DNA of 64,000 nucleotides from Deinandra increscens subsp. villosa (GCA_039602395.1 JBCNJP010000023.1:26209061-26273060), one strand, 5' to 3'. Shown: positions 1 to 12,735, counted from the first letter of the stretch. Notes: generated from the letters alone by a model not told the origin. A program made the numbers and translations.

Positions 1-2
1 GA

Positions 3-788
3 AAGCATGTTGGTTTGGGCTTTAAAGCAAAGAATGTCAAAGCTGAAGAGGTTCCAGCATCATCATTCCAAGATTTGAAGAAATTGAAGATGAAACAAGT
101 GAAGAAATAAGTTTTTAAATCTAAGAAAGTTCAACCTGAGTGTTTCTACAAACTCAAGGGTTCAGACCAGATTTTCTCCGATAAAGCGTTTCCTCTTCAT
201 TGTGTTGATGCTCGGAAGATTTCCAAAGTGTTTGAGAAGAAGGTTGATTCAAGAACCTTGAAGAATCAAACTACCAAATGTTCTTCTGATGGTTCTTATT
301 CTCGAAGCCCCACATCCAAATGGGTTCATGATCACAGGCATCAGGTATATGATTCTAATTTTGATCATGTTCAAGATATTCATATATGTGATTTTGTGCA
401 GGCATCTAAACAGTGGGACAAATATGAACTTATATGTTATGTTTGCCGCCAAAAAGGGCATATGGCAAAAGATTGTCCACTCCCTGCTGAATCAAACCAA
501 AGGTTTCAAAAGAAACCAGTTTTTGGTAAATCTGCCAAACCAATGTTTGTTGATTTCCATGGCAGAGTTTTTGATGAATGTGAACCTACATTCTTTCTAA
601 AACAAAAACGTTTTGTTCCTATGTTTCAAAAGGTTCAAAATGTAAGTTCTTCATCACAGTCACCTGTGATTGATTTATCAAAAACTGAATTACCAAAATC
701 ACGACAATGGAAACCAAAGGTGGTTTCTAAGCAAAATCAGGACACTGGTCGACCGGAAGCAGTCGCTTCGGGCCAAGTTAAAAACTGA
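3..788 (+). pseudogene. Gag-like polyprotein, C-terminal fragment with second CCHC knuckle
   Basis: The frame opens at base 3 and has a TAA at 108-110, where the related element at 58895-62131 has a Glu codon (GAA to TAA). Downstream it stays open from 228 to 788. It includes a conserved block reading YKLKGSDQIFSD and a knuckle CYVCRQKGHMAKDC (CX2CX4HX4C), expected to bind zinc and element RNA in the cytoplasmic particle. The tail is rich in Lys, Ser and Pro. The fragment is defective as it stands. Confidence 0.85.
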
Positions 789-2542
789 TGAGTTTGAGCA
801 GTGTGCAGGTACTTCTAGAAGACGTATCGACGATTAAAAGGTTGTTGATGGAGGAGTATTCTGCTTAACTTAAATTTCATGATATATCTTTTAACCCTGC
901 AACTTTCCTGATAATTCTAAACTGAAAGGTATCCGTGTTGATTGATCAATTTTTCTTTCTTAAGTTGATAAAAATCAAAAATAGCGTTTTGTTTTTTTTT
1001 TTTGTAAAATGAAAACAAAAAAAATAGAGTTTTCATTTTAAGGGGGAGAAATGCATGTAAGGGGGAAAAATTGTGAAAATGCATGTTATGGAAAGAAGGT
1101 GAATACATGCCAATATATAAAGAATGTGAATACATGCAAAATATATAAGGAAGGTGAATACATGCACAATATATAAAGTTTTGAGAAATTGATCATTGGG
1201 AAATGATGGTACATTGGCTTACATATCTGACTCATGGATAAAGTAGATGAAAGAGCCATAAGATCATTGTTTGATATGTTTGGTAGGCTCGGAAAATCAG
1301 AAAGTATTCAGATGTGATATACATTAAATACTAATGATTGACCATGTGGATAACATCTTGATGCGTATTTAATGGCAAAAAGAAAAGTAAGTGTGAAAAT
1401 AAATGAGAAGTCAGTGTGTATACATGTGTTCATTTTGCAAAGATTTAAACTTGTTTGATTTTCTTTATTTTGTCGAACGATCAGACTTTCTCTGCGTGCT
1501 CACAAGGCCGGCCTGATTGTTGTTCGTTTGACGTTCTGCTTTATTTTCTTTGGTGTTTCGTATAACTCATCGGACTTTCTTTACGTGTACGGGAGTACCG
1601 ACCTGATTGTTGTTGGGTTATACAATTTCAACTTGTTTTATTTTCTTTATTTTGTTAAATCTGAGGCCTTATCTGCAAATCGAAAGATCGACCTTAAGGT
1701 AGACGATTTAACGTTCCTATTTCTTTTTACATGGAACACAGTTGATAATATCATGAAAATATTTTACTTTGTGACAATTCACAAGTGTAATCACACAAAA
1801 AGAAAAAGCAAAAGAAAAGAAAAAGAATATGTCTGAATATGTCTGATAGTGTGGGATACACTGGTCAAAGCAAATCAAATCAATACCTTAACATATCCAG
1901 ATGTTATGAGAATGATTTTTCCTGAGTTTAAGATGGACAAATTATACCGGCAATCAGCATGACTTATGTGCTTCAATTAGTTGAAATTGAAGTGTAGTTC
2001 AGTGCGTTATGTTCAATATGATCCCATATAGTGATCTTTCTCATACCAAAAATAGAGTTCGATTTTGTATTGCATTTCATTTTAGTTCAAGAAAAGTACA
2101 AAACGATTTTAGGTGTGTTTTAGCGTAATTTTTGAAAAGTCAAAAAAAAAATTTGGTTTGTTTTGATATAAACTTTCTAAAAGTCAAAAAGATTTTTTCT
2201 ACTTTATTTTCGATCTGATCAACACGTGATACAAAATCAAATTTTCAAAATCATATCTTGGAGTCTCAAAGAGACGTTTTGCGCCAAGATTATTTAAATG
2301 ATTGAGCAGGTTGCTAAAGTGCAAGATATCACAACTTCAAGTCTTCTGAAGCTATTGGTAAAGACCAGAGATACACTAAACATCGTCAAGTATTCAAGAT
2401 CAAGTTACGATCAAGTTGAGGGAGACTTTGTTCAAAGCTTCATTTCATTGGACCCAAACGAATTCTACACTTGAGGAGGAGCTTGATTGAAGATACAAAT
2501 TTGAATATGTTAAAGTGATACTGTACATGACGAGGGCGAGTT
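789..2542 (+). other. 3' non-coding region of family A element
   Basis: No credible gene. It holds two PPT-like tracts (AAGGGGGAGAAA near 1039 and AAGGGGGAAAAA near 1059), a block around 1190-1300 and three degenerate repeats of about 85 bases at 1445-1720, each with a CGGACTTTCTTT-like core and a CCTGATTGTTGTT core. The same blocks occur in the minus-strand family A copy (about 19020-19540, reversed) and in family C (62500-63030). The PPT just before the LTR (about 2530-2542) is mutated, with GGGCG where GGGGG is expected. Confidence 0.7.
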
Positions 2543-2945
2543 TGTTGATACATAGTTTGTGCGTCGTGTGAAGTATCCAACAAGACAATGTCGTGTGAAG
2601 ATCCAAGAGTTCAAGTCCAAGGTTTAAGGCTAGGTTCACTGCCTGCCGAACCTGGTCCGAACCTGGAGTTCGGACCTGCCGAACCTGGAGTTCGGACCTG
2701 CCGAACCTGGAGTTCGGACAAGGTTCGGCCAGCAGCTATAAATAGCTAGTTGGTCTTTGTATTCGGTACGTGTGATAGTCTGAGCTGATCTTAAGTGTAT
2801 GTTTTGTACGGTGTTTCTCTGTGTCAGTTTCTGAGTGTTTACTGGTTGTAATTGTTCATCTTTGATCAATAAAACAATCAGTTAATTACGTTTTGATCTT
2901 CGAATAGCTATATTGAGTAGGCAATCCAATGCTCTCGCATTTTCA
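2543..2945 (+). repeat. 3' LTR of family A element (copy 1)
   Basis: The LTR starts TGTTGATACATAG and ends GCATTTTCA, giving TG..CA termini. The ends were set by alignment with the two LTRs at 17836-18194 and 29749-30108. U3 carries three tandem 22-bp units of CCGAACCTGGAGTTCGG type (2641-2730), and TATAAATA follows directly at 2737-2744. The right flank is gypsy sequence. Confidence 0.85.
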
Positions 2946-3724
2946 AATTTTACCTTAGTCGATTTCTCAATCCAAGTTGCCATTTCTTCTTTTATCTCAT
3001 TCAGGATTCTGGTAGGAATCCTAAAGACACCTTCATGGATTTATCTCAACTTCCTTGGGAATCTTAAGAAAGTTTAATAAGGTTCCTGGCCAAGGGCCAA
3101 AGGAAGTTCTTTTGAAAATAAGATAGCAAATTTAGAAATAAGCTGGGGATAAACCCGGGATTCTTGGGACTAAGCCAAATCTGGGGACAAGCACGTTTTT
3201 ACTTGGTACTAACCCAAAACTGGGGTCAAGCCCTTCCGTAAGTGACATGAATATGTCAAAACCTTAGATAACACGTCAGTGTTATAACCTTTGAGAATCC
3301 GCCCAGCAGCCTACAATGACAAGATTGTCAGCCACCCCTAGGATGGACTGGTCCGGCCATCTTGAGCATACTCGTGGACAATGTGCGCACGTTGCGAGGG
3401 TCGTGCGCTACTGGCGATTACCCAAACTTAGGAGAGGAGTCAGCCTCTCAAACCTTAGAAGGTATGCAGGATACCTTAAACGTAGGAGAGGTGGCCAACC
3501 TCTAACTAAGGATATACCCAAAATACTTAGGATTCTCGAAATCTGCAAAACACTCAACACTCGGTGAGGGGTGGGTACTAGCTTAGCTAACACCACTCCG
3601 ATGCTTAAGTTAGTATCATGTGATAAAATTAATAAGAATAATATTAAATTTGGATTGGAATACGTACCTTGTAGTATCTGGTAGTGAGAATCCTCGAGAT
3701 TCTAATAGGATTCCAAAGGGATTC
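2946..3724 (-). other. 3' non-coding region of gypsy 1 (copy 1)
   Basis: No credible gene; short frames here are shadows. The stretch matches the region of gypsy 2 between integrase and the antisense ORF (about 40130-40972). It includes diverged units of the GGGGACAAGC repeat that is expanded at 56683-56924. Confidence 0.75.
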
Positions 3725-5101
3725 CTACATAAAATAAGCTTTAAGGTGTATGGCATTCCAGGATCTTGGTAGGGGTTCTCCTTCCATGTTTACCAAGCGA
3801 TATGCCCCTTTTCCTTCTTCAGAATCTATCAAATATGGTCCTTCCCATTTGGGTGCCAATTTCCCATCAGCTGGATTGGCAGTGTTTTGAAATGCCTTTC
3901 TCAACACTAAGTCCCCTACTTGAAATCTTCTTAACCTGGTATTCTTGTTATAAAACTTTTCCATCCTTTGTTGATAAGATGCCATCTGGATTCGGGACAT
4001 ATCTCTGAGCTCCTCAATTGTTTCAAGATCCTGAAGCAAGGTCTGGCTGTTGGTTTCAGGATCCTGGCAGTTAATCATGGCTGTAGGTAGCACCATTTCT
4101 GTAGGGATCACAGCCTCAGCTCCAAACACTAATGAGAATGGAGTTTGGTCGGTTGCATTCTTGGGTGTTGTCCTATCTGCTCAAAGAACAAAAGGTAGCT
4201 CTTGAGCCCACTTGCCTTTTTTGGAACCCAACTTCTTCTTGAGGTTGTTGATGATGATCTTATTCCTGGATTCCGCCTGTCCATTAGCTTGAGGGTGGAC
4301 AAGTGTTGAAGTAATCATTTTTATGCCCTAACTAGCACAAAAATTTGTTGTTCTTTTGCCGATAAACTAGGAGCCGTTATCACATATGATTTCTGCTGGA
4401 ATCCTAAATCTGGTAATGATGTTTCTCATGATGAAGGATATCACCTCTTTCTCTCTCACATGGACATAGGCTTCTGCTTCGATCCATTTGGAAAAATAGT
4501 CTGTCATTGCAAGCATAAATACTTTTCCTCAAGGAGCCTTGGGCAGCTTGCCTAAAATATCCATGCCCTACTTCATGAACGGCCATGGGGATACTATAGG
4601 GTGCAGATGCTTGGCTGGTTGATGCAGAATATTCATGTGCCTTTGGCAGGCATCACACTTTTGTGAGAAGCTCATGGCATCCTTCTTCATTGTTGGCCAA
4701 TAGTAGCCAAATCTAAGAATCTTGGAGAAGAGTGCTCTGCCCCTAGTATGATTTCCACAATCTCCATCATGGATGTCTTCAAGCACTTCAAGAGCTTCTG
4801 CTTTCTCTAAGCACCTCAAGTAGACACCTGCAAGAGATTTTCTATATAGTATGTTATCTAAGATGAAATAAGGTATTACCTTGGCGCGAAAAGCCCTAGG
4901 ATTTTCACCCTTAGGAATCTCCCTGTTTTTGAGATACATAATAATTGGATGGGTCCAGGATTCCTGGGTATCCTTGGGATTCCCAACGTCTGCTTCTTCA
5001 TTGTCATTGATAGCGTGAGCTTCCTGTTGAGCTATTACCGGCGTCAGGACATGCATTATTGGAATCCTGATATCCTCAGGGATCCTGAGCGATGAAGCCA
5101 A
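3725..5101 (-). pseudogene. Integrase domain of gypsy 1 pol, broken (copy 1)
   Basis: Read on the minus strand, this starts with the H2C2 finger (GNHTRGRALFSKILRFGYYW, then CDACQRH), followed by the catalytic core and a C-terminal block ending LPRSWNAIHLKAYFM. An active enzyme would insert element cDNA in the nucleus using a D,D,E triad. Here the core is cut by several stops: at FMK-stop-GMD, CDNGS-stop, CAS-stop-GIKM and FVL-stop-AD. Intact gypsy 2 has Trp or Gln at each of these places. No chromodomain follows. It lies in a different frame from the RT because of an indel between 5101 and 5230. Confidence 0.9.
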
Positions 5102-5229
5102 GTTTGCTAAAGCATCGGCTTCTGAATTGTCTTCTCTTGGAACCTGTGAAATGTTAGCAAAGACAATTTTTTAACAATATCCAGATATTTAATTAGGTTC
5201 TCCCCTCTCACTGCATAAGATCCATTGAA

Positions 5230-6921
5230 CTAGTTAGTTAATAGAAGGGAATCAACAAATACTTGAATACTCCGGATGCCCATATCTCTAGCCAATTGCA
5301 ACCCAGCAATCAAGGCTTCATATTCAGCTTCGTTGTTGGTAGCCTGGAATTCACAAGATATGGATAGTGGTATTATGTCCCCCTGTGGTGATTTTAGAAA
5401 GATGCCCAGCCATGTTCCTCTAACATTTGAGGATCCATTAGTGTAAAGGATCCAGTCTTCTTCGAGCTTCTCAAGCTGCCGGACTTCCTTCTCAACTTCT
5501 GGTTCTATACCACTGTTGAAATCAGCCACAAAGTCAGCCAAGGCTTAGGATTTAATTGTTGTCCTTGGCTCATATTTTATGTCATAGTCACTTAGTTTGA
5601 CTGCCCACTTAGCCATCCTACCTGACATTTTCGGCTTCCTAAGAACTGCCTTAATAGGATAGTTAGATTTTACAATTATAACATGAGTTTCAAAATAATG
5701 TCTAAGTTTAGTGGAAGCCATTATAAGAGCTAGAATTAATTTTTCAAGGTGAGAATACCTGGATTCTGCGTCTAGCAGAGTTTTACTTACGTAATATACC
5801 GGATGCTGCTGACCTTGATGGTCTTTTACTAGGACTGCACTGTTTGAGCTTCCGGAAACAGCTAGATATAAATATAGCGGCTCCACATCTTCTTGTTTCA
5901 TTAATAATGGGGCTGCTAACAGGTAGTCTTTCAGGCATCTTAGGGCTTCTTCGTACTTCTCAGTCCATTCAAAATTCTTATTTTTCCTCAAGATATCGTA
6001 GAAATCCTTACTTTTTTCTGAGGATCTTGAAATGAACCTGTTGAGTGCTGCGATTCTTCCTGTCAACCTTTGTACCTCTTTTACATTCAATGGGGACTTC
6101 AAATTTAGGATTGCTTTGATCTGCTCTGGACTTGCTTCAATTCCTCTTTCAGTAACCATGTAGCCTAAGAATTTTCCAGCTCGCACCCCAAAGTGGCATT
6201 TGGAGGGATTGAGCTTCATGTTATACTGGTCAAGGATGTCAAAGGCAGTTTGGAGATCCTCGACGTGATCTTCTGCCTTTTTGGATTTCACCACCATATC
6301 ATCTATGTAGACCTCCATCGTGTCCCCCAGTTGCTTTTTAAACATCATATTAACGAGCCTCTGGTAGGTGGCACCTGCATTTCTTAAACCAAAAGGCATA
6401 GCAGTATAACAATAGATACCTGTCGGAGTCATAAATGTCGTATGCTCCTGGTCACATGGTTCCATCTGAATTTGTTGGAATCCTGCCGAGGCGTCCATAA
6501 AAGTGAGCATCTCATGACCAGCCGTGGCATTCACCATTGCATCAATATGCGGAAGTGGGAAAGGATCCTTAGGACAGGCCTTATTCAAGTCTGTGTAATC
6601 AACACATCTCCACTTTCCATTCTTCTTCTGGACCACCACCACATTTGCTAGCCACTTCGGATATTTGACTTCTCTAATCATCTTGGTTTTGAGAAGCTTC
6701 TCAACTTCCTCCTGGATGATTACATTCTTCTCTAGAGCGAACTTCCTCCTTTTTTGTTGTATAGGCCTGAAAGAAAGATCTAAACCAAGTTTATGAGTAA
6801 TAACATGTTTAGGGATACCTGTCATGTCCTCATGCTTCCGGGCGAAAGTTGAGGTTCTGGCTTTCAGAAGCTGAACTAATTTTTGTTCAACATTCGCTGG
6901 GATGCCTATTCCTATGAGCAC
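5230..6921 (-). pseudogene. Reverse transcriptase and RNase H of gypsy 1 (copy 1)
   Basis: RT occupies the first ~300 codons of the minus-strand frame from 6921. Visible are KWRCVDYTDLNKACPKD, the MPFGLRNAGATYQR block and the catalytic YIDD box. RNase H follows with YTNGSSN (Asn where Asp is usual), NNEAEYEAL and VFVDSLLLTN. An in-frame TAA at about 5542-5544 (Gln in gypsy 2) and a TAG at the lower end break the frame. The product would copy element RNA into DNA in cytoplasmic particles. The frame joins protease upstream only across two UAG codons. Confidence 0.92.
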
Positions 6922-7074
6922 CTTGATTTCAGGATTCTCAGGGTCTAGAAGGACTTCTTTGACATCAAGCTCCCTGTCCTCCTGTACTTCAAGTGCCCTT
7001 TTCTGTAATTGCTATCCCTTCGTCACCTTAGTGGTGTTCTTCATTGACGTTGAATAACAGTTCTTAGCTTCCTG

Positions 7075-7191
7075 CTAGTCGCTTTCAATCCTCACAACTA
7101 CCCAAGGTATAGGAAGCTTGATGCATTGATGATGAGTTGAAGGGACTGCTTTCATCTCATGTATCCATGGCCTGCCAAGAATTATATTGCA
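7075..7191 (-). pseudogene. Protease C-terminal fragment of gypsy 1 (copy 1), cut by the gap
   Basis: Only the final protease segment is left before the N run, ending RIESD and then TAG (7075-7077 on the plus strand). The counterpart at 17268-17835 shows the active-site region. After this TAG the frame reaches a second in-frame UAG, in the context UAG-CAA-UUA (7006-7014), before RT begins. Confidence 0.8.
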
Positions 7192-7691
7192 NNNNNNNNN
7201 NNNNNNNNNNNNNNNNNNNNNNNNNNNNNNNNNNNNNNNNNNNNNNNNNNNNNNNNNNNNNNNNNNNNNNNNNNNNNNNNNNNNNNNNNNNNNNNNNNNN
7301 NNNNNNNNNNNNNNNNNNNNNNNNNNNNNNNNNNNNNNNNNNNNNNNNNNNNNNNNNNNNNNNNNNNNNNNNNNNNNNNNNNNNNNNNNNNNNNNNNNNN
7401 NNNNNNNNNNNNNNNNNNNNNNNNNNNNNNNNNNNNNNNNNNNNNNNNNNNNNNNNNNNNNNNNNNNNNNNNNNNNNNNNNNNNNNNNNNNNNNNNNNNN
7501 NNNNNNNNNNNNNNNNNNNNNNNNNNNNNNNNNNNNNNNNNNNNNNNNNNNNNNNNNNNNNNNNNNNNNNNNNNNNNNNNNNNNNNNNNNNNNNNNNNNN
7601 NNNNNNNNNNNNNNNNNNNNNNNNNNNNNNNNNNNNNNNNNNNNNNNNNNNNNNNNNNNNNNNNNNNNNNNNNNNNNNNNNNNNNNNNNNN
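7192..7691. other. Assembly gap of exactly 500 N
   Basis: The round length suggests a scaffolding placeholder rather than a measured distance. It separates gypsy protease sequence from family A leader sequence, so at least a family A 5' LTR, its PBS and leader, and some gypsy sequence are probably missing. Confidence 0.97.
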
Positions 7692-7715
7692 ATCAGAATC
7701 TTAAATTTTTCAACG

Positions 7716-10700
7716 ATGTCGGAATATCAAGCTTTTGCCGCAATGCAGAGTGCAATGCAGACTATGATGAACTTTGACAACGAAATTGGAACAAGTTAGA
7801 AGGTTCCCAAGTTGTTGAAATTGGAAGATTATCAGAATTGGAAGCAACGTTTTCGGCTTATATAAGTACGAATGATATCGATTTGTGGATTCCGAACAAG
7901 AAACTTTATCAACAACCAACTGATCAAGGAGATTTCAAGGAAGTTCATACCTTTGATATTGCTGAAAGGAAATCGTACGAGCTTGAACAAAAAGCTTTCG
8001 GTTATCTTACGATGGCATTACCCATTGAGTTGCTTCATCAATGTAGTACTTGTAAGAAATCTAAGCAATTGTGGGATGCGTTATTAGTAAGATGTGAGGG
8101 GAATGATGATTACAAGAAGAGTCGGAAGAAAGTGTTGAGTAAAGAATTTGATAATTGTCAACATTATGACAATGAGAACATTACTGCTCTTGTTTCAAGA
8201 TTTTCACATTTGATTAGTGAATTGAAGGTTGTTGGAATTGAGAAAACTGATGCTGATTTGAAGGAGAAGATTATGGAAGCTTTACCTGAAAAATGGGAAA
8301 ACTATGTTTTGCTACTCACTCATGATAAAAAAATTTCTACATTTACATTTCACGAGCTTATTGGAAAACTTCATGCTCGGGAAATGGAAATGTTAAACTC
8401 TAAGAAGTTAACTGCTACTTTACAAAATCCTGAGTTGTATCATGGTGAGAATACTGCAAGCATGAATGCTAAAGCTAAGCCAAATCTGAGTTCTGCACCG
8501 AGTGTTGCTTTCATGGCTGGAGTTTCTGGAAATTCGGATAACAATTCATCACGGGGTTGTATCTTTACAATTCCAAATTCATCAAGTCAGAATGCTTTTT
8601 CTGCCGAATCCACAGATGACTATGCCAAAATGATTGCTGCTTTGATTTCATCATCGATTGGCTTGGTTATCAAGAATGTTGCTGATGCAAAAATAACTCG
8701 AGATGATCTTGATGCACTTGATGAAGATCAATTAAATGAATTGGATTTATCTTGGAAATTTGCTATGCTAAGTCAAAGATCGAAAAGGTTTTTCAAGAAA
8801 AACGGAAGAAATGTTCTGATTTTAATGAGAAATTAGGATTTGATAAGTCAAAGTTGAAATGCTACAAATGTTCAAAGCTTGGACATTTTGCTAGGGAATG
8901 TCAACAAACATATGCTAGCAAGCCTGGTATCTCTCAACCATCTTCAAGTAATACAAACAAGTCTGCCCTAACAGTTCAAGATGATGGTGTTTATGATTGG
9001 GGAAAACATTTTGATTCGTCTGCTTTGATAGTTACTCATGATCGACAAGAAGATTATTGTTCAGATACAAGTTCCACACCAAGTTCTTATGAATCTGCTG
9101 AAAACTTGGAGAGTTTGTTGAAAGAAAATGCTTCGTTGTTGAATAAAATTAAAAAGATTTCTAAGGAATTCAATTTGGTTAATTCAGATTTGAAGATTTC
9201 TAAAGAACATGAGAAGGAATTAGTTTTGAAGAAGATTATTTAACAATCGAGATCAAATTGCTGAATGAAATTTTAGATATTTCTAAACAAGATAAAAAGG
9301 ATGTTGAAGCTACAAAAGCAAAGATTTGTGAAGAGAAGGATGAGTTGGTAAATGAAGTTAAGTAATGGAAGGATGAAGCAGAGGATACTGCTAATGATTT
9401 TCAAAATTTGTTTGAAAAGTCCAAAATTAAGCTTGATCTGCTGACAAAGGATGCTGAAGAATCTGCTGCTAAGATTGCAAGTTATCAAGCTGTAATGGAA
9501 AAGTATTTGGATGAAAAGCGGGAATTGGTTAGTGTGAATAAAGTGCAAATAGAAAATCTGGAGATTCAAAAACGAAATGAAGATAAATTGAAGAAAGAGT
9601 TGTTTGAGGGAATGGAAAATCTCCGCATGCAGAAATTTGAGACGCATAAGGTTGCCAAGCGTTTGATTGCTACTGATAAGGAGTTGGCTGAAGCTCAAAA
9701 ACAAATTTCAGAGTTAAAGATTCAAGTAATTGATACAAATCGTTTACTGAATAATGTTTCAAATCTCAAGTATTCACATGTTTTCTTGCTAAAGATGAGA
9801 ATTTTGAGAAGATGTTTGATAAGACAGCTTCACCTCCTGCTTATATCAAAGAAGCATTCAAAGAAGTGAAAGACAAGGTTGAAGATTTTGATTATTCAAA
9901 GGTCTCATCATCTACTTTTGAGGAAGAGAAGGTTGTGCAGAAAAAGAAGACCAAGAATCACAAGAAGAAGAAAGGCAAGAAATCTGAGATTCCTTCGGCT
10001 CCAAAGTTTGTTTCTGGTTCGTCGTCTGCTGACTATGAGAAATCTGCTACTTCAAGTGACAAGATTCGTTCTTAACCTGAATTTAATGAGACGATCTTCT
10101 TTGAAAAGACAAATCTTAAAGATATCAAAGCTAAATTTTCTAAATTGGCAAAAGACAGACACCAGAATTTACATTCTGAGGAAAAAGTTGTTGGAAAGCA
10201 TGTTGGTTTGGGCTTTAAAGCAAAGAATGTCAAAGCTGAAGAGGTTCCAGCATCATCATTCCAAGATTTGAAGAAATTGAAGATGAAACAAGTGAAGAAA
10301 TAAGTTTTTAAATCTAAGAAAGTTCAACCTGAGTGTTTCTACAAACTCAAGGGTTCAGACCAGATTTTCTCCGATAAAGCGTTTCCTCTTCATTGTGTTG
10401 ATGCTCGGAAGATTTCCAAAGTGTTTGAGAAGAAGGTTGATTCAAGAACCTTGAAGAATCAAACTACCAAATGTTCTTCTGATGGTTCTTATTCTCGAAG
10501 CCCCACATCCAAATGGGTTCATGATCACAGGCATCAGGTATATGATTCTAATTTTGATCATGTTCAAGATATTCATATATGTGATTTTGTGCAGGCATCT
10601 AAACAGTGGGACAAATATGAACTTATATGTTATGTTTGCCGCCAAAAAGGGCATATGGCAAAAGATTGTCCACTCCCTGCTGAATCAAACCAAAGGTTTC

Positions 10701-10981
10701 AAAAGAAACCAGTTTTTGGTAAATCTGCCAAACCAATGTTTGTTGATTTCCATGGCAGAGTTTTTGATGAATGTGAACCTACATTCTTTCTAAAACAAAA
10801 ACGTTTTGTTCCTATGTTTCAAAAGGTTCAAAATGTAAGTTCTTCATCACAGTCACCTGTGATTGATTTATCAAAAACTGAATTACCAAAATCACGACAA
10901 TGGAAACCAAAGGTGGTTTCTAAGCAAAATCAGGACACTGGTCGACCGGAAGCAGTCGCTTCGGGCCAAGTTAAAAACTGA
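7716..10981 (+). pseudogene. Two-knuckle gag-like polyprotein, multiply broken
   Basis: The ATG at 7716 begins MSEYQAFAAMQ. A copia gag (UBN2-type) region follows, with KLEDYQNWKQ, LWDALLVRCEGNDDYKKS and LPEKWENYVLLLTHDK. Next come knuckle 1 (CYKCSKLGHFARECQ), a long Glu/Lys-rich coiled coil (about 9100-9770), a Lys-rich stretch and knuckle 2 (CYVCRQKGHMAKDC). Damage: TAG at 7797-7799 (Gln in family C), a 1-base deletion near 7850, frameshifts near 8810 and 9240, a TAG near 9363, further shifts near 9800, TAA near 10074 and TAA at 10301-10303. The nearly intact counterpart is 58895-62131. Confidence 0.9.
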
Positions 10982-12735
10982 TGAGTTTGAGCAGTGTGCA
11001 GGTACTTCTAGAAGACGTATCGACGATTAAAAGGTTGTTGATGGAGGAGTATTCTGCTTAACTTAAATTTCATGATATATCTTTTAACCCTGCAACTTTC
11101 CTGATAATTCTAAACTGAAAGGTATCCGTGTTGATTGATCAATTTTTCTTTCTTAAGTTGATAAAAATCAAAAATAGCGTTTTGTTTTTTTTTTTTGTAA
11201 AATGAAAACAAAAAAAATAGAGTTTTCATTTTAAGGGGGAGAAATGCATGTAAGGGGGAAAAATTGTGAAAATGCATGTTATGGAAAGAAGGTGAATACA
11301 TGCCAATATATAAAGAATGTGAATACATGCAAAATATATAAGGAAGGTGAATACATGCACAATATATAAAGTTTTGAGAAATTGATCATTGGGAAATGAT
11401 GGTACATTGGCTTACATATCTGACTCATGGATAAAGTAGATGAAAGAGCCATAAGATCATTGTTTGATATGTTTGGTAGGCTCGGAAAATCAGAAAGTAT
11501 TCAGATGTGATATACATTAAATACTAATGATTGACCATGTGGATAACATCTTGATGCGTATTTAATGGCAAAAAGAAAAGTAAGTGTGAAAATAAATGAG
11601 AAGTCAGTGTGTATACATGTGTTCATTTTGCAAAGATTTAAACTTGTTTGATTTTCTTTATTTTGTCGAACGATCAGACTTTCTCTGCGTGCTCACAAGG
11701 CCGGCCTGATTGTTGTTCGTTTGACGTTCTGCTTTATTTTCTTTGGTGTTTCGTATAACTCATCGGACTTTCTTTACGTGTACGGGAGTACCGACCTGAT
11801 TGTTGTTGGGTTATACAATTTCAACTTGTTTTATTTTCTTTATTTTGTTAAATCTGAGGCCTTATCTGCAAATCGAAAGATCGACCTTAAGGTAGACGAT
11901 TTAACGTTCCTATTTCTTTTTACATGGAACACAGTTGATAATATCATGAAAATATTTTACTTTGTGACAATTCACAAGTGTAATCACACAAAAAGAAAAA
12001 GCAAAAGAAAAGAAAAAGAATATGTCTGAATATGTCTGATAGTGTGGGATACACTGGTCAAAGCAAATCAAATCAATACCTTAACATATCCAGATGTTAT
12101 GAGAATGATTTTTCCTGAGTTTAAGATGGACAAATTATACCGGCAATCAGCATGACTTATGTGCTTCAATTAGTTGAAATTGAAGTGTAGTTCAGTGCGT
12201 TATGTTCAATATGATCCCATATAGTGATCTTTCTCATACCAAAAATAGAGTTCGATTTTGTATTGCATTTCATTTTAGTTCAAGAAAAGTACAAAACGAT
12301 TTTAGGTGTGTTTTAGCGTAATTTTTGAAAAGTCAAAAAAAAAATTTGGTTTGTTTTGATATAAACTTTCTAAAAGTCAAAAAGATTTTTTCTACTTTAT
12401 TTTCGATCTGATCAACACGTGATACAAAATCAAATTTTCAAAATCATATCTTGGAGTCTCAAAGAGACGTTTTGCGCCAAGATTATTTAAATGATTGAGC
12501 AGGTTGCTAAAGTGCAAGATATCACAACTTCAAGTCTTCTGAAGCTATTGGTAAAGACCAGAGATACACTAAACATCGTCAAGTATTCAAGATCAAGTTA
12601 CGATCAAGTTGAGGGAGACTTTGTTCAAAGCTTCATTTCATTGGACCCAAACGAATTCTACACTTGAGGAGGAGCTTGATTGAAGATACAAATTTGAATA
12701 TGTTAAAGTGATACTGTACATGACGAGGGCGAGTT
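10982..12735 (+). other. 3' non-coding region of family A element (copy 2)
   Basis: No gene. Content is identical to 789-2542: PPT-like tracts near 11232 and 11252, the conserved block near 11383-11493, the degenerate ~85-base repeats near 11638-11913, and a mutated PPT just before the LTR. Confidence 0.7.

Larger units (their letters stand above)
1..2945 (+). mobile_element. Family A gag-only copia-like retrotransposon, 3' part (copy 1)
   Basis: This is the right-hand end of a plus-strand LTR element: the C-terminal gag coding region, about 1.75 kb of non-coding DNA, a mutated PPT and the 3' LTR. No protease, integrase or RT motif lies between the gag and the LTR, so the element looks non-autonomous. 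Its LTR is related to those of the minus-strand element at 17836-30108. The left part lies before the window. Confidence 0.85.
1..7191. repeat. Copy 1 of a near-identical ~7.2-kb repeat (partner 10194-17384)
   Basis: Every position here matches the position 10193 bases further on, including indels, LTR and broken reading frames. I found one mismatch in the first 4.2 kb (2787) and roughly 17 in the rest, most between 5.3 and 6.8 kb. Copy 1 stops exactly at the N gap. It may be a real tandem duplication, an unmerged haplotype or a scaffolding artefact; the sequence alone cannot decide. Confidence 0.95.
2946..7191 (-). mobile_element. Gypsy 1 (Tat-like Ty3/gypsy), 3' region and pol, copy 1
   Basis: This is a minus-strand Ty3/gypsy fragment. 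Read on the minus strand it contains the protease end, RT, RNase H, integrase and then the 3' non-coding region, where a family A element has inserted at 2945/2946. The domain order and the lack of a chromodomain fit the Tat lineage. It aligns along its length with gypsy 2 (37172-50169). Confidence 0.88.

Noticed and set aside
5844..6651. Several plus-strand frames of 60-70 codons opposite RT
   Set aside because: Shadows of the RT/RNase H coding strand; the same holds for 16037-16844 and 43454-43957.
7137..7799. Frames spanning the N run
   Set aside because: They are artefacts of translating the gap; only the flanks are sequence.
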